In this document: positions 1 to 8,451 of the stretch, one piece after another
Layout: each line of letters begins with the position of its first letter
How positions within the stretch are numbered: position 1 is the stretch's first letter
From: Moraxella osloensis
Lineage (GTDB): Bacteria > Pseudomonadota > Gammaproteobacteria > Pseudomonadales > Moraxellaceae
NCBI RefSeq assembly: GCF_001553955.1
Contig: NZ_CP014238.1
Span: forward strand, 1-40,342
Length of the DNA stretch: 40,342 nucleotides
Direction of reading: 5' to 3'
Position numbers and translations under genes: made by a program
Notes under the pieces: model-generated
Database searches by the model: none
The model's input: the letters and a program-made list of their open reading frames with translations, nothing else
What the model was told of the DNA's origin: nothing

Positions 1-828
1 GAGTTAAAAAAATGGTATAACGGCTATAATTGGACAGGTGAAGCAGTCTATAACCCCTTTGACGTCTTACTGTTTTTAAGTAACCCACAAAAGCTCTATA
101 AAAACTACTGGGTGGAAACAGGTAATGCAACCTTCTTAATGGATAAGTTATTAAATGAAAACATCCATATCCATCAACTGATTGGTAGACTTATTGATAG
201 TCAAAACCTATCACAATTTGAAATAAGCGATATCAGTATCATCGCCTTACTATTTCAAACGGGTTATCTCACCATTGATAAAATGCTGTTAAAACCCAGT
301 GTACGTTATACCCTAAAATTTCCCAATATTGAAGTACAACAAAGCTTATCTGAATCACTGCTATTAAAATACATCGCCCATGCCAAAGATGATATGTTAC
401 TCAAACAAAGTGAACTTTACGAAGCGATTGTCCAGCATAATCTGGATGGCATTGAAAGCATCATCCAAGCATTTTTTAGTAGCATTCCCCATAACTGGCA
501 CAGAAATAATCCGATTGCCAATTACGAAGGCTATTGGGCCAGCGTCTTCTACGCACTGTTTGCCAGTTTAGGCTTTCAAACCATCACAGAAGACGCAACA
601 AGTCTTGGTAACATCGACATGACACTCATCGTTGGAGACCACGTTTACATTTTTGAATTTAAAGTCGTGAATGGTAAAAACGATCAACCACAAGGAACCG
701 CCTTAGCTCAAATACAACAGAAGCACTACGCTGACAAATATAAAACACCCAGTCGTATCATTCATCAGATAGGTATAGAATTCCATAGAGAAACGCATGC
801 TGTAATATTTGATAGGGGAGAAGGGTAA
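1..828 (+). CDS. AAA-ATPase-like / PD-(D/E)XK nuclease protein, C-terminal part (continues from the window end)
   Basis: The frame is open from base 1 and encodes 275 residues to a stop at 828. It starts with a W-Y-N-G-Y motif, then YNPFDVLLFL and YWVETGNATFL, the hallmark order of the AAA-ATPase_like family with a C-terminal PDDEXK_9 domain. The nuclease core is visible as NIDMTLIVGDHVYIFEFKV: an aspartate, then E-x-K. The missing N-terminal half is at 39617-40342 in the same frame, so the two pieces form one protein of about 517 residues on a circular molecule. The cellular role of this family is not established. Its position right after parAB suggests plasmid backbone or a defence/competition cargo, which is inference. 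Identification is firm; function is not. Confidence 0.88.
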   Translation, partial: ELKKWYNGYNWTGEAVYNPFDVLLFLSNPQKLYKNYWVETGNATFLMDKLLNENIHIHQLIGRLIDSQNLSQFEISDISIIALLFQTGYLTIDKMLLKPSVRYTLKFPNIEVQQSLSESLLLKYIAHAKDDMLLKQSELYEAIVQHNLDGIESIIQAFFSSIPHNWHRNNPIANYEGYWASVFYALFASLGFQTITEDATSLGNIDMTLIVGDHVYIFEFKVVNGKNDQPQGTALAQIQQKHYADKYKTPSRIIHQIGIEFHRETHAVIFDRGEG

Positions 829-1184
829 ACTAAATATACTTAGCCTAAGCTAAAAATTTTACATCACCTAGGCTATGCTAATCGTAGCAATTTTTATTAA
901 AAACTCATCACTGTTTATTAAAGCATAGAATCAATGCATAAACTCTGTTAAGTATTAAACTACTATAAATTTGCTTGATAATCCCGACAACCTATTGTTT
1001 TTTTTGAATTTGTAAATTAGTGTCCGTTTGAGGCTTTTTTATTATATCCATTTGACGATAAAACCATACTTATCTAAGTATAATAATATAAATATAATAT
1101 TATTTTTCATAAAGCTTTATACTAATCTAAGTGAACATAAGTAAGGTATTATTACTCAAATTGTATTTTATGAGACTTTATATA
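829..1184. other. AT-rich intergenic stretch
   Basis: About 350 bases without a convincing gene. The stretch is very AT-rich, with several TATAAT-like hexamers near 1085-1100 that could serve the small membrane-protein gene downstream. I see no strong inverted repeat or IS end. Confidence 0.5.
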
Positions 1185-1376
1185 ATGAAACTAAATGTAT
1201 TACGATTTTTAAATCTCTTATGTATAATCTTTTGGACTTTTTTCACATACCAGAATTATAAGTACGGTGTTAGTTATCCGTCTTATGGGTGGATAATGGC
1301 TCTTTTTACAATGCTTATCAATCATTTAATGTATAAAGAGTTTGTAAATAACAAAAAAAACAATCGTTCTACATAA
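1185..1376 (+). CDS. small membrane protein of unknown function
   Basis: The frame encodes about 63 residues from the ATG at 1185 (MKLNVLRFLNLL). It shows two hydrophobic segments, around LNLLCIIFWTFFTY and GWIMALFTMLINHLMY, then a basic, asparagine-rich tail ending NNKKNNRST. Two transmembrane helices are likely. The frame also extends upstream to an ATG at 1170 and a GTG at 1131. I prefer 1185 because a GAG lies about ten bases upstream; none of the starts has a strong ribosome-binding site. I do not recognise a family. Base composition is typical of the AT-rich flanks, and it could be a fortuitous open frame. Confidence 0.4.
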   Translation: MKLNVLRFLNLLCIIFWTFFTYQNYKYGVSYPSYGWIMALFTMLINHLMYKEFVNNKKNNRST

Positions 1377-1431
1377 CTTATACGTCGAATAAAGATTATT
1401 GAAATTAACTATCTATTGTAGGAAATTTATT

Positions 1432-2004
1432 GTGGGGTTAATAGGTTAGACCCGAGTATCAACATCAGAAGGAAGACAACTTCTTGGTCGGCAAATAGAT
1501 GCCCTAAAAGAAATCGGCTGTGAGCGGATTTTTGAAGACAAGGCATCGGGCAGTCATTCTCAACGCAAAGGGTTGGATGATTGTCTCAACTACTTGCGAA
1601 AAGGGGATGTGCTAGTTGTTTTGGATTTGGATCGGTTAGGGCGGTTAGCCAGTGAGCTTATAAAGTTGATTGATGAACTCGCTGAAAATGGCATTGGCTT
1701 TAAAGTGATAAATTCACCAATGGATACTACAACCCCCGCAGGTCGAGCGTTTTTACAGATTCAAGCGGCGTTTGCCGAGATGGAGCGGAATATTATCCGA
1801 CAGCGGGTGAAAAAGAGGATTGCAGCAGCTCGGGCTCGTGGTCGAAAAGGTGGGCGACCTAGAATCATGACCGCTGAGAAATTGCAGTATGCTCAATATC
1901 TCATGCAAGACCAAACCAAAAGTATCCCAGCGATTTGTAAAGAGCTTGGCAATATTCCGAGTAGTACGCTATATCATTATGTGATAGCGAAAGGGAATAA
2001 GTAG
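1432..2004 (+). pseudogene. serine recombinase (resolvase/invertase) with an amber codon near the start
   Basis: The frame reads from a GTG at 1432 as VGLIG-stop-TRVSTSEGRQ. The TAG at 1447-1449 replaces the tyrosine of the usual IGY(A/T)RVST motif that carries the catalytic serine. Downstream it is a complete resolvase: LDLDRLGR, the DTTTPAGRAFLQIQAAFAEMERN region, the RARGRKGGRP hinge and a C-terminal helix-turn-helix (SIPAICKELGNIPSSTLYHY). No in-frame start lies between the stop and the catalytic serine, so reinitiation would yield an inactive fragment from about 1573. Either the gene is dead, or TAG is read through, or this is a base-call error. A small membrane-protein gene follows ten bases later with a good ribosome-binding site, which suggests a two-gene unit. 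Confidence 0.72.
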
Positions 2005-2014
2005 GAGATAACGA

Positions 2015-2305
2015 ATGATGACCGTTTTAATGAGTGTTTGTGGTATTTTGACTATTATTCTAGCAATCGCATCGATTTGGTATTTTGTTAAAAGTCTTAT
2101 TTTATTGGGTAGAAATAACGTATTATTAGGCATAGCAGGTTTATTTTTTTGGCCATTGACTCAAATTATTTTTTATTTAGCAGAAAGAAGAAGATTACCG
2201 ACAGAGGACAAAAAAGTGCTTATACATTCAGTTTGGATGTGGATCGCCGTTGTTATCTTTGGTACTTTAACAGCTATTTCTTTAGGGCTTATGCAAAAAG
2301 CATAA
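2015..2305 (+). CDS. small three-helix membrane protein of unknown function
   Basis: It encodes 96 residues from an ATG preceded by GGAG (TAGGAGATAACGA). Three hydrophobic stretches are visible: residues about 4-27 (VLMSVCGILTIILAIASIWYF), about 38-56 (LLGIAGLFFWPLTQIIFYL), and about 72-92 (VWMWIAVVIFGTLTAISLGL), with a charged ERRRLPTEDKK loop between the last two. I do not recognise a named family. Its start is ten bases after the recombinase stop, so it is probably co-transcribed with that gene. Role unknown. Confidence 0.6.
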   Translation: MMTVLMSVCGILTIILAIASIWYFVKSLILLGRNNVLLGIAGLFFWPLTQIIFYLAERRRLPTEDKKVLIHSVWMWIAVVIFGTLTAISLGLMQKA

Positions 2306-2358
2306 ATTTTTGCGTAAATTGTTTCTAGGATTTATACAAATACGTTTGCCTACTTATC

Positions 2359-3290
2359 ATGAAAAGTAACATCGCTCAGTATATTATTCAGATTGGCATA
2401 ATCGGTATCGGATTGGCTCATACAATACCATCACAAGCGGTTGCACCACCAACCACTATTAACTTATGGTCGCCTGAGTATCTCGCACAACAGCATACAC
2501 TACCTTTGCCAGTTGAAGAGCAAAGCACCAAAGGTGCCATCAGTCATGTAGCCGTACCTAGAATATTGGTATATAGACCCACACAATCTAATCATAAAGC
2601 CATCATGGTCATCAGTGGCGGCGGTTATCGTAGAGAAGAATTGGGTAAAGAAGGCACACCAGCGTCTGAATGGTTAGTGAATCAAGGTTACACCGTATTT
2701 AACCTGATTTATCGATTACCTATGGATGGTTGGCATAATAAGATGGTACCTTTCGCGGATGGGCAACGAGCGTTACGTATCATTCGTCAAAAAGCAAATG
2801 TTTACGATTATAATCAAGTGGGTGTCATGGGGTTTTCGGCGGGTGGTCATTTAGCAGGTATGCTAGCTGTTTCAGCCGGGCATAACTTTTACCCATATCA
2901 AGATATCATTGATAACAATTCTGCACGTCCGGATTTTGCGGCATTGCTTTATCCCGTTGTGAGCATGGTATCAGATGGACATCGTACCCAATCGTACAAA
3001 CAGTTACTAGGTAATAATGCCACAGATAGCCAAAAGCAAGCATTGTCTATTGAGCGGCAGGTGAATAAGGATACACCCCCCCCATGTTTATTGCTCATGC
3101 CAAAGATGACCCCATTGCCTCAGTTAACGATAGTATCGCACTTGATGAACAACTTAAAAAACAAGGCATCAAACAATTATTGACGTTATTTAATGAGGGA
3201 GGACATGGTTGGGGTATGGGCAAAGCAGGTACAGCAACGACCACTTGGCCAGCATTGTTCAAGCAGTGGGCTGATAGTTTAAAGCGTTAA
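2359..3290 (+). pseudogene. secreted alpha/beta-hydrolase (esterase/lipase), frameshifted in a C8 tract
   Basis: A signal peptide is followed by an esterase fold. The oxyanion-type motif VISGGGYRREE and the nucleophile elbow GFSAGGHLAGM (serine) are in the first frame (2359-3183). The acid AHAKDD and the histidine GGHGWGMG are in the second frame (3084-3290). The switch falls on a run of eight C at 3076-3083: six or nine C would join the halves as DTPP(P)MFIAHAKDD. The joined protein of about 310 residues looks complete and resembles acetyl-xylan-esterase/BD-FAE-like hydrolases. As read, translation loses the aspartate and histidine of the triad, so it should be inactive. Tract-length variation or a homopolymer base-call error are both possible. 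The substrate cannot be told from the sequence. Confidence 0.78.
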
Positions 3291-3393
3291 ATATTTGAAT
3301 AGCTAGTTTTCCTCTGATAATTTAGCAAAAAAAGATGGTATATTTAGTAATTAAGATAGTTACCAGCGCATTAACAAAGCCCTGCTAACTGAC

Positions 3394-3957
3394 TCATAAA
3401 CTTAGCGACTTCACCGGCACCAGCCGATACAACGTCTGCGGATGCACCCCTAGAATTCTTGCCACCTCAGGATACGTCCGTCCAGCAGACAACTCCCGAC
3501 GAGCCAGTTCCAACTTCTCCTCACTCACCCTAGGCTTACCTGGCACTTTACCACGGCGACGCGCTGCCGCAAGACCCGCCTTTACCCGCTCTTGAATCAG
3601 CTCACGCTCCATCTGACCCAGTGCTCCTAAAATATTAAAATACAACCGTCCTGCAGGCGTACTCGTATCAATACTCTCAGTAATACTCACAAGCTGTGCA
3701 CCCGTCATCCGAATTTGCTCACTAATCTTAATCAAATCGGGTAGGGAACGACACAACCTATCTAACTTCCAAACCACCAACGTATCACCTTCACGTAAAT
3801 AGCCTAACGCATCCGTTAACCCTTGGCGTTCTTTCACACTACTTATCTTATCGGTAAAAATTCGATCACAGCCATATTTACTTAACGCATCAAGCTGCAA
3901 AGACAAATCTTGCTCCTTGGTTGACACCCGAGCATAACCAATTACCTGAACCGTCAA
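3394..3957 (-). CDS. serine recombinase (resolvase/invertase family)
   Basis: A full-length 187-residue protein. Its N-terminal catalytic domain contains IGYARVSTKEQDLSLQ (catalytic serine), VVWKLDRLCRSL, and TSTPAGRLYFNILGALGQMERELI. After the GKVPGKPR hinge comes a C-terminal helix-turn-helix (TYPEVARILGVHPQTLYRLV). The start is a TTG at 3957, chosen because a strong GGAGGG lies five bases upstream and no in-frame ATG precedes the catalytic serine. It stands alone, transcribed away from the oxidoreductase gene. It probably resolves plasmid multimers or belonged to a transposon whose transposase is no longer here. I see no matching Tn3 ends around it. Confidence 0.88.
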   Translation of the reverse strand: MTVQVIGYARVSTKEQDLSLQLDALSKYGCDRIFTDKISSVKERQGLTDALGYLREGDTLVVWKLDRLCRSLPDLIKISEQIRMTGAQLVSITESIDTSTPAGRLYFNILGALGQMERELIQERVKAGLAAARRRGKVPGKPRVSEEKLELARRELSAGRTYPEVARILGVHPQTLYRLVPVKSLSL

Positions 3958-4507
3958 AAAACCCTCCTAAAAAAATAGCCAACGACGCAGTAACCAAATA
4001 GTCAACAAATACCCACCCTCTGAAAAATATCGACTAATTTTAACTCACCTTATAACCATAACTAAAAGTTATCCAAATATAAGAAATAATATCTAAAAAG
4101 CATCAATTAAAATTTAGAATAAAAATATTATTGTCAATACAATAATTACAATAAAACACAAAAAATATTTACTAACGTAATATCATTGATAGGTTTTCAT
4201 TGAAATAAATAATAGACAATATTATTGAATAAAATCAGGGAAAAAACAATCAAAACTGCTCATCTTGATTTATTCAATAATAACAGGTGTTTTTGTTGAA
4301 TTAATATTTAAAGAAAATCTATAACATTTATTTATGGGTTTAATTTTCGACAGTAAGTTTATTACTCATCTTAAAAAACGCGTAAATATTCAATTTTTCA
4401 GCCTGTTTTTTCAATCATCACTTTTTTATTCAATGATACTTTTTTATTTAATGATACTTTTACATTTAACAATCATCCATAGGGTTTTTTAAGCAACCCT
4501 ATGATCA
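3958..4507. other. AT-rich gene-free region between recombinase and oxidoreductase
   Basis: About 550 bases with no plausible gene. It holds a small inverted repeat ATAACT-AAA-AGTTAT near 4057-4071, which could be a recombinase or regulator site (inference). Near 4425-4465 there are direct repeats of a CAATGATACTTTTTTATT-like unit. A 9-bp hairpin lies at 4478-4503. Confidence 0.5.
4478..4503. terminator. hairpin downstream of the oxidoreductase gene
   Basis: CATAGGGTT and AACCCTATG form a perfect 9-bp stem with an 8-base loop, immediately past the minus-strand stop codon at 4508. No T-run follows the stem in the direction of transcription, so intrinsic termination is only suggested by position. 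Confidence 0.5.
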
Positions 4508-6883
4508 TTAAGCACATTTTCTCAGTCTAACCGACACGGTTTTAAAGGCAGGCATGCCTGATTTTTTATCAAAATCTGTCATCGCAATCAGTGGATTGGC
4601 TTCAGGGTAGTACATGGCTAGATTGCCTTTAGGGATTTCATACAAAATGACTTGAAAGCCTGTGATTTTTCGCTCAATACCATCGCCGTATTCACTTTGG
4701 ATAGTCACCTTATCACCTGCTTTTAAATCCAATCTATCAGCATCATCAGCATTCATAAAAATTACTTGCCGCGTGTCAAAAACGTTGCGATAGCGGTCAT
4801 CCAACCCATAAATGGTGGTATTGAATTGGTCATGAGAACGGATACTGGTTAGTGTTAATAAATCATCGGGCTGAGCCGTCAATTTATCTGCATAAATCTC
4901 GGTTAACGGTGTAAAGAAAAAGGTGGCTTTACCAGATTGGGTCTGCCATTCATAACGGTTGGCAGGATGCGGTAGATGAAAGCCTTGTTTGGTATAGACT
5001 TTTTGGTTAAAGTTATCAAAGCCTTCAATGGCTTTAGCAATGTCATTACGAATTCGGTCGTAATCTTCTACATACCAAGACCAACGAATCGGGCTATGCC
5101 TAAGTGTAGCCGCAGCGATACTTGCGATAATCTCAGTTTCAGCGCGCAATTTATGTGAAACAGGCTGACGCGCTCCTTGTGACAACACCACATTACACAT
5201 GGAATCTTCAATACTAATGTATTGGTTATTGTCGCCTTGCTTATCAATTTCTGTTCGTCCTAAACAAGGTAAAATAATGGCTTCTTTACCATGAATCAAG
5301 TGGCTACGATTGAGCTTGGTCTGTATCTGTACCGTTAACTCACAGCCGCGAATACCCGCTTCTGTACGTGCTTTATCGGGGGTTGCCACTGCAAAATTGC
5401 CCGCTAGGCTCATAAATACTTTAACCTTGCCTTGTTGCATGGCTTCAAGGGTCTCTACAACGTTATAGCCATGCGCTCTAGGGGACTTAATGCCAAAAAC
5501 TTTGTCGATTTGATCAAGTAGCTTATCTGAAGGCTTGTCCCATACACCCATGGTACGGTTACCTTGAACATTACTATGCCCACGAATCGGCGCAAGTCCC
5601 GTCCCTGTCTTGCCAATATGCCCCATAACCAAGGCTAAATTTGCCAACATATGCACATTGTCCGTACCATGACGATGCTGGGTGATGCCCATACACCATG
5701 TTAAAATAGGACGTTTACTCTCTCGATAAAGCTGGGCTAGTTGCTCAATTTGCTGCGCGTCTAACCCTGTAATATGATAAATGGTTTGCCAATCGGTCGC
5801 CCTTACCCCTGCAATCATTTCATCAAAGCCTACGGTCTGGGCTTGAATAAAGTCATGATCAAAAATAGCGGCTTTACCGTTATCCCGTGCCTCGCGATCC
5901 CAATTATCTAAATGCTTGAGTATGCCCGTCATTAACGCATAGTCTGAGCCAATGTTTAGCTGGAAAAAATAGTGACTAAGTGGCGTGCTACCATTTGTCA
6001 GCATTTGGCTTGGGCGTTTTGGATCTTGAAAACGCGTAAGTCCCCGCTCTTTAAGCGGATTAATCACAATGATTTTGCCACCACGCTCAGCGACATTTGC
6101 CAATGTTTCTAGCATACGTGGGTGATTGGTACCTGGATTATGCCCAAAACTCCACACGCTGTCACAATGCTCAAAGTCATCCATTACGATGGTTGCTTTA
6201 CCTAAGCCGATACTATCTTTTAACCCCACACTGCTTGCTTCATGGCACATATTGGAGCAATCTGGCATATTGTTCGTGCCATAGCATTTGGTAAATAACT
6301 GATACAAAAACGACGCTTCATTACTGGCTCGACCAGAGGTATAAAAGACAGCTTCATTCGGGTCATCCAATCGATTGAGATGACTGGCAATCAACTGATA
6401 AGCAGCTTCCCATTCGATGGGTTCGTACTTATCAGTCGCCGCATTGTACTGCATAGGCTCAGTCAAGCGTCCTTGGTTTTCCAAGAAATAATCACTTTGC
6501 GCGAGCAGTTCAGTGACGGTATATTTGGCAAAAAAATCAGCCGTCACGGTTTTTTTGGTGGTTTCAAATGCCGTTGCTTTAGCCCCATTTTCACAAAAAT
6601 TAATGGGCTTTTTTTTGCCGTTTGGAAATGCACAACTTGGGCACTTAGTGCCAAATGGCTGATTTAGGTCTAATAATGTGATTGGCGCACGGGTCAATGC
6701 CTGCTGCTTTCGCATATTACCTTGCACGGCTATCAACGCACCCCAACCCCCAGATGGCGTAATAAGCGCATCAAGTTTATTATCGGTTTGGTTCAAATCG
6801 GTGGTATGAGTCAAACTATGAGGAAGATTGACATAGTCAAAAATTTGATTCGTCAACGTATGGAAGGGTTGCATTAATCGCAT
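4508..6883 (-). CDS. FdhF/YdeP-family molybdopterin oxidoreductase
   Basis: A large oxidoreductase of about 791 residues. Near the N-terminus it has GTKCPSCAFPNGKK followed by FCENGAKATAFE, the cysteine pattern of the formate-dehydrogenase-like family with a predicted [4Fe-4S] cluster. DCSNMCHEASS carries the candidate metal-ligand cysteine. IRGHSNVQGNRTMG, then RSHDQFNTTIYG and the C-terminal beta-barrel, belong to the molybdopterin-guanine-dinucleotide binding fold. This is the YdeP type, linked in E. coli to acid resistance; the substrate is unknown. The frame extends upstream to 6937, but I chose the ATG at 6883 (MRLMQPF) because GGAAAA precedes it and the extension has no family similarity. 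An IS end lies about 100 bases upstream and may affect expression. No molybdenum-cofactor genes are nearby, so it relies on host cofactor. Confidence 0.88.
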   Translation of the reverse strand: MRLMQPFHTLTNQIFDYVNLPHSLTHTTDLNQTDNKLDALITPSGGWGALIAVQGNMRKQQALTRAPITLLDLNQPFGTKCPSCAFPNGKKKPINFCENGAKATAFETTKKTVTADFFAKYTVTELLAQSDYFLENQGRLTEPMQYNAATDKYEPIEWEAAYQLIASHLNRLDDPNEAVFYTSGRASNEASFLYQLFTKCYGTNNMPDCSNMCHEASSVGLKDSIGLGKATIVMDDFEHCDSVWSFGHNPGTNHPRMLETLANVAERGGKIIVINPLKERGLTRFQDPKRPSQMLTNGSTPLSHYFFQLNIGSDYALMTGILKHLDNWDREARDNGKAAIFDHDFIQAQTVGFDEMIAGVRATDWQTIYHITGLDAQQIEQLAQLYRESKRPILTWCMGITQHRHGTDNVHMLANLALVMGHIGKTGTGLAPIRGHSNVQGNRTMGVWDKPSDKLLDQIDKVFGIKSPRAHGYNVVETLEAMQQGKVKVFMSLAGNFAVATPDKARTEAGIRGCELTVQIQTKLNRSHLIHGKEAIILPCLGRTEIDKQGDNNQYISIEDSMCNVVLSQGARQPVSHKLRAETEIIASIAAATLRHSPIRWSWYVEDYDRIRNDIAKAIEGFDNFNQKVYTKQGFHLPHPANRYEWQTQSGKATFFFTPLTEIYADKLTAQPDDLLTLTSIRSHDQFNTTIYGLDDRYRNVFDTRQVIFMNADDADRLDLKAGDKVTIQSEYGDGIERKITGFQVILYEIPKGNLAMYYPEANPLIAMTDFDKKSGMPAFKTVSVRLRKCA

Positions 6884-6984
6884 GGCGTTTTCCAAAATAT
6901 TTGAGGAGAGATAAATTAGAAACCTTTGCACGAACAAATAAACAAAAGTTTGTAAAAATGATATAATACAGTAAAATCAAAAAG

Positions 6985-7231
6985 TGAACCGTCCTGGTTT
7001 TATCGGAGACATAAAGTCTTGAGTCAAGCAGCATAGCCTAACAATTTTAATGAACGATAAAAGATATTCTCTGCATTGATAGGCGACAAATATCCATTAG
7101 TAGAGTGCAATCGTTCATAGTTGTAACAGTGTACCCAATCAAGAGTAGCAAGTGCAACATCATTTACACCCTACCATTCTTGTTTAAAATAATGAATTAC
7201 CTCCGTTTTGTATAGACCATTCACTGATGTA
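6985..7231 (-). mobile_element. 3' remnant of an IS3-family element (transposase C-terminus and right end)
   Basis: Reading the minus strand gives the end of an OrfB transposase: SVNGLYKTEV, then LDWVHCYNYERLHSTNGYLS and LGYAA-stop. It closely matches the end of the element at 15644-17038. The terminus TGAACCGTCCTGGTTTTATC at 6985 equals that element's right inverted repeat. An internal TAG (EW-stop-GVNDVA) shows decay. The remnant breaks exactly where the left end of the next IS begins (7232), and the rest of it is not found on the other side. Confidence 0.8.
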
Positions 7232-7289
7232 TGCTGAAAAAAACGGAGGGGAATATTTGGTAAACTAACCATCTAAATAGGAGTTTACC

Positions 7290-7590
7290 ATGAGCAAAAA
7301 AAAGAACAGAATATAGCGAAAGTTTCAAAGCTGAAGCTGTCGGTAAAATCAAGGAAAACGCTGGCAACGTCAGTCAAACAGCCAAAGAACTAGGCATACC
7401 CATGAACACGCTTGCCAACTGGCATCGACTAGCCAATGGCGGACAGCTAAAAGGCACAGATAGCTACAATCCCGAACTCATGGCAGCCTTAGACGAAATC
7501 AAAGAACTTAAAAAGCAACTCAAAATAGCCCAAGAAGAAAGAGAAATACTAAAAAAGGCAACGGCGTACTTTGCCAATGAGAAGGAATAA
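7290..7590 (+). pseudogene. IS3-family transposase OrfA, frameshifted in an A8 tract
   Basis: It starts ATGAGC followed by eight A (7296-7303). Seven A would give MSKKRTEYSESFKAEAV and continue in the helix-turn-helix frame (NVSQTAKELGIPMNTLANWH). With eight A, translation stops after about eight codons. The rest matches the intact OrfA at 9634-9930: a DNA-binding helix-turn-helix, then a leucine-rich coiled coil (EIKELKKQLKIAQEEREILK). A slippery CTAAAAAAGG near its end is the usual IS3-family -1 frameshift site. Confidence 0.8.
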
Positions 7591-7640
7591 GCAAAGCACT
7601 GCTTCGCCTCGACGCAAGGCGAGATCTATGCTCGAGTACC
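7581..7640 (-). repeat. palindromic insert A (long form, inverted relative to B and D)
   Basis: The segment GAAGGAATAAGCAAAGCACT continues as GCTTCGCC, then CGACGCAAGGCGAGATCTAT. It aligns along its length with the reverse complement of insert B at 8335-8396 (AGGAATAGCAAAGCACTGCT, then CAAGGCGAAGGCTATGCC). It lies at the OrfA/OrfB junction of the IS at 7232-8653. The intact relative goes straight from the end of OrfA to GTACGCCTTTAT. The exact borders are estimates. Confidence 0.7.
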
Positions 7641-8031
7641 AATAACCAAGTACGCCTTTATGCAGGCGCATCGCTTAAGTTACTCTGTACAACGCATAGC
7701 AAGGTTATTTGAAGTCAGCTTGTCAGGCTATTACGACTGGCTAAATCGAGGCATCAGTAAGCGTAAGCAACACCACAACCGCTATGAATTACTGGTCAAA
7801 TCCGCTCACATGGATACACAGCAAAGCTATGGGCATGAACGCTTGCATCAGCATTTAACCAGTCAAGGGCATGACATCAGCCTGTACATAGTGCGACAAA
7901 TTAAACAAGAACATGGTATTTACTGCAAACGCCCCAGGCGATTTAAAACGACTACTGACTCAAATCATAATAAGCCTATCTATCCAAACTTGTTAGAACA
8001 GCAATTTGATGTGACAGCACCTAACCCTAAC

Positions 8032-8065
8032 ATCGAAAAGATTCTTGCGGAGCAGTGCTCCTCAG
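8032..8065 (+). repeat. palindromic insert C1 (short form)
   Basis: About 34 bases containing GAAAAGATTCTTGCGGAGCA, then GTGCTCCTCAG. They replace the codons for the tryptophan just before the first catalytic aspartate (expected ESWVSDITY, as in the intact IS at 8726-9988). The core GGAGCA-G-TGCTCC is a hairpin. The net +25 bases shift the reading frame. The same sequence sits at the equivalent codons of a different IS at 16413-16439. Confidence 0.82.
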
Positions 8066-8334
8066 GTCAGTGATATTACTTACATTTGGACTAATGAAGG
8101 CTGGGTGTACTTGGCAGCGGTCAAAGACTTGTACAGCAAAGAGATTGTGGGATATGCTCTAAATAAGCGTATGACCGCTGATTTGGTTTGTGAGGCTCTA
8201 AAAATGCCATCAAGTATAAACGCCCTGCTCGAGGCTTGATTGTGCATTCTGATGCAGGTATTCAATATTGCAGTTATCAGTACCGCCAAATCGTTCAAAA
8301 GCATGGCTTTGCGGGTTCTATGAGTCGAAAAGGT

Positions 8335-8396
8335 ACTCAGGCATAGCCTTCGCCTTGCACTCGGGCAAAGCAGTGCTTTGCTATTCCTCGTTCATG
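8335..8396 (+). repeat. palindromic insert B (long form)
   Basis: About 62 bases: CTCAGGCATAGCCTTCGCCT, then TGCACTCGGGCAAAGCAGTG, then CTTTGCTATTCCTCG. The inner hairpin is GCAAAGCA-G-TGCTTTGC; the outer arms AGGCATAGC and GCTATTCCT are imperfect inverted repeats. It interrupts the SRKGNCYDNAP motif before the second catalytic aspartate, adds 57 bases net (19 codons) and brings an in-frame TAG. It matches insert D at 16716-16777, in another IS, at the equivalent codons. Confidence 0.82.
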
Positions 8397-8430
8397 CTAT
8401 GATAATGCACCGATGGAGAGTTTCTTGGGT

Positions 8431-8451
8431 GAGAAGCACTGCTTCGCAAGA
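8431..8451 (-). repeat. palindromic insert E (short form, inverted relative to C1 and C2)
   Basis: GAGAAGCACTGCTTCGCAAG plus one A replaces the two codons of ESFWGVLKNELVYH (intact relative), giving ESFLGEKHCFARKNELVYH. Net +15 bases, so the frame is kept. It matches the reverse complement of C1 and C2 (GAGGAGCACTGCTCCGCAAG) with compensating changes in the two hairpin arms. Confidence 0.78.

Noticed and set aside
3394-3957. Recombinase as part of a Tn3 transposon
   Set aside because: No GGGGTC-type inverted repeats or transposase are found around it.
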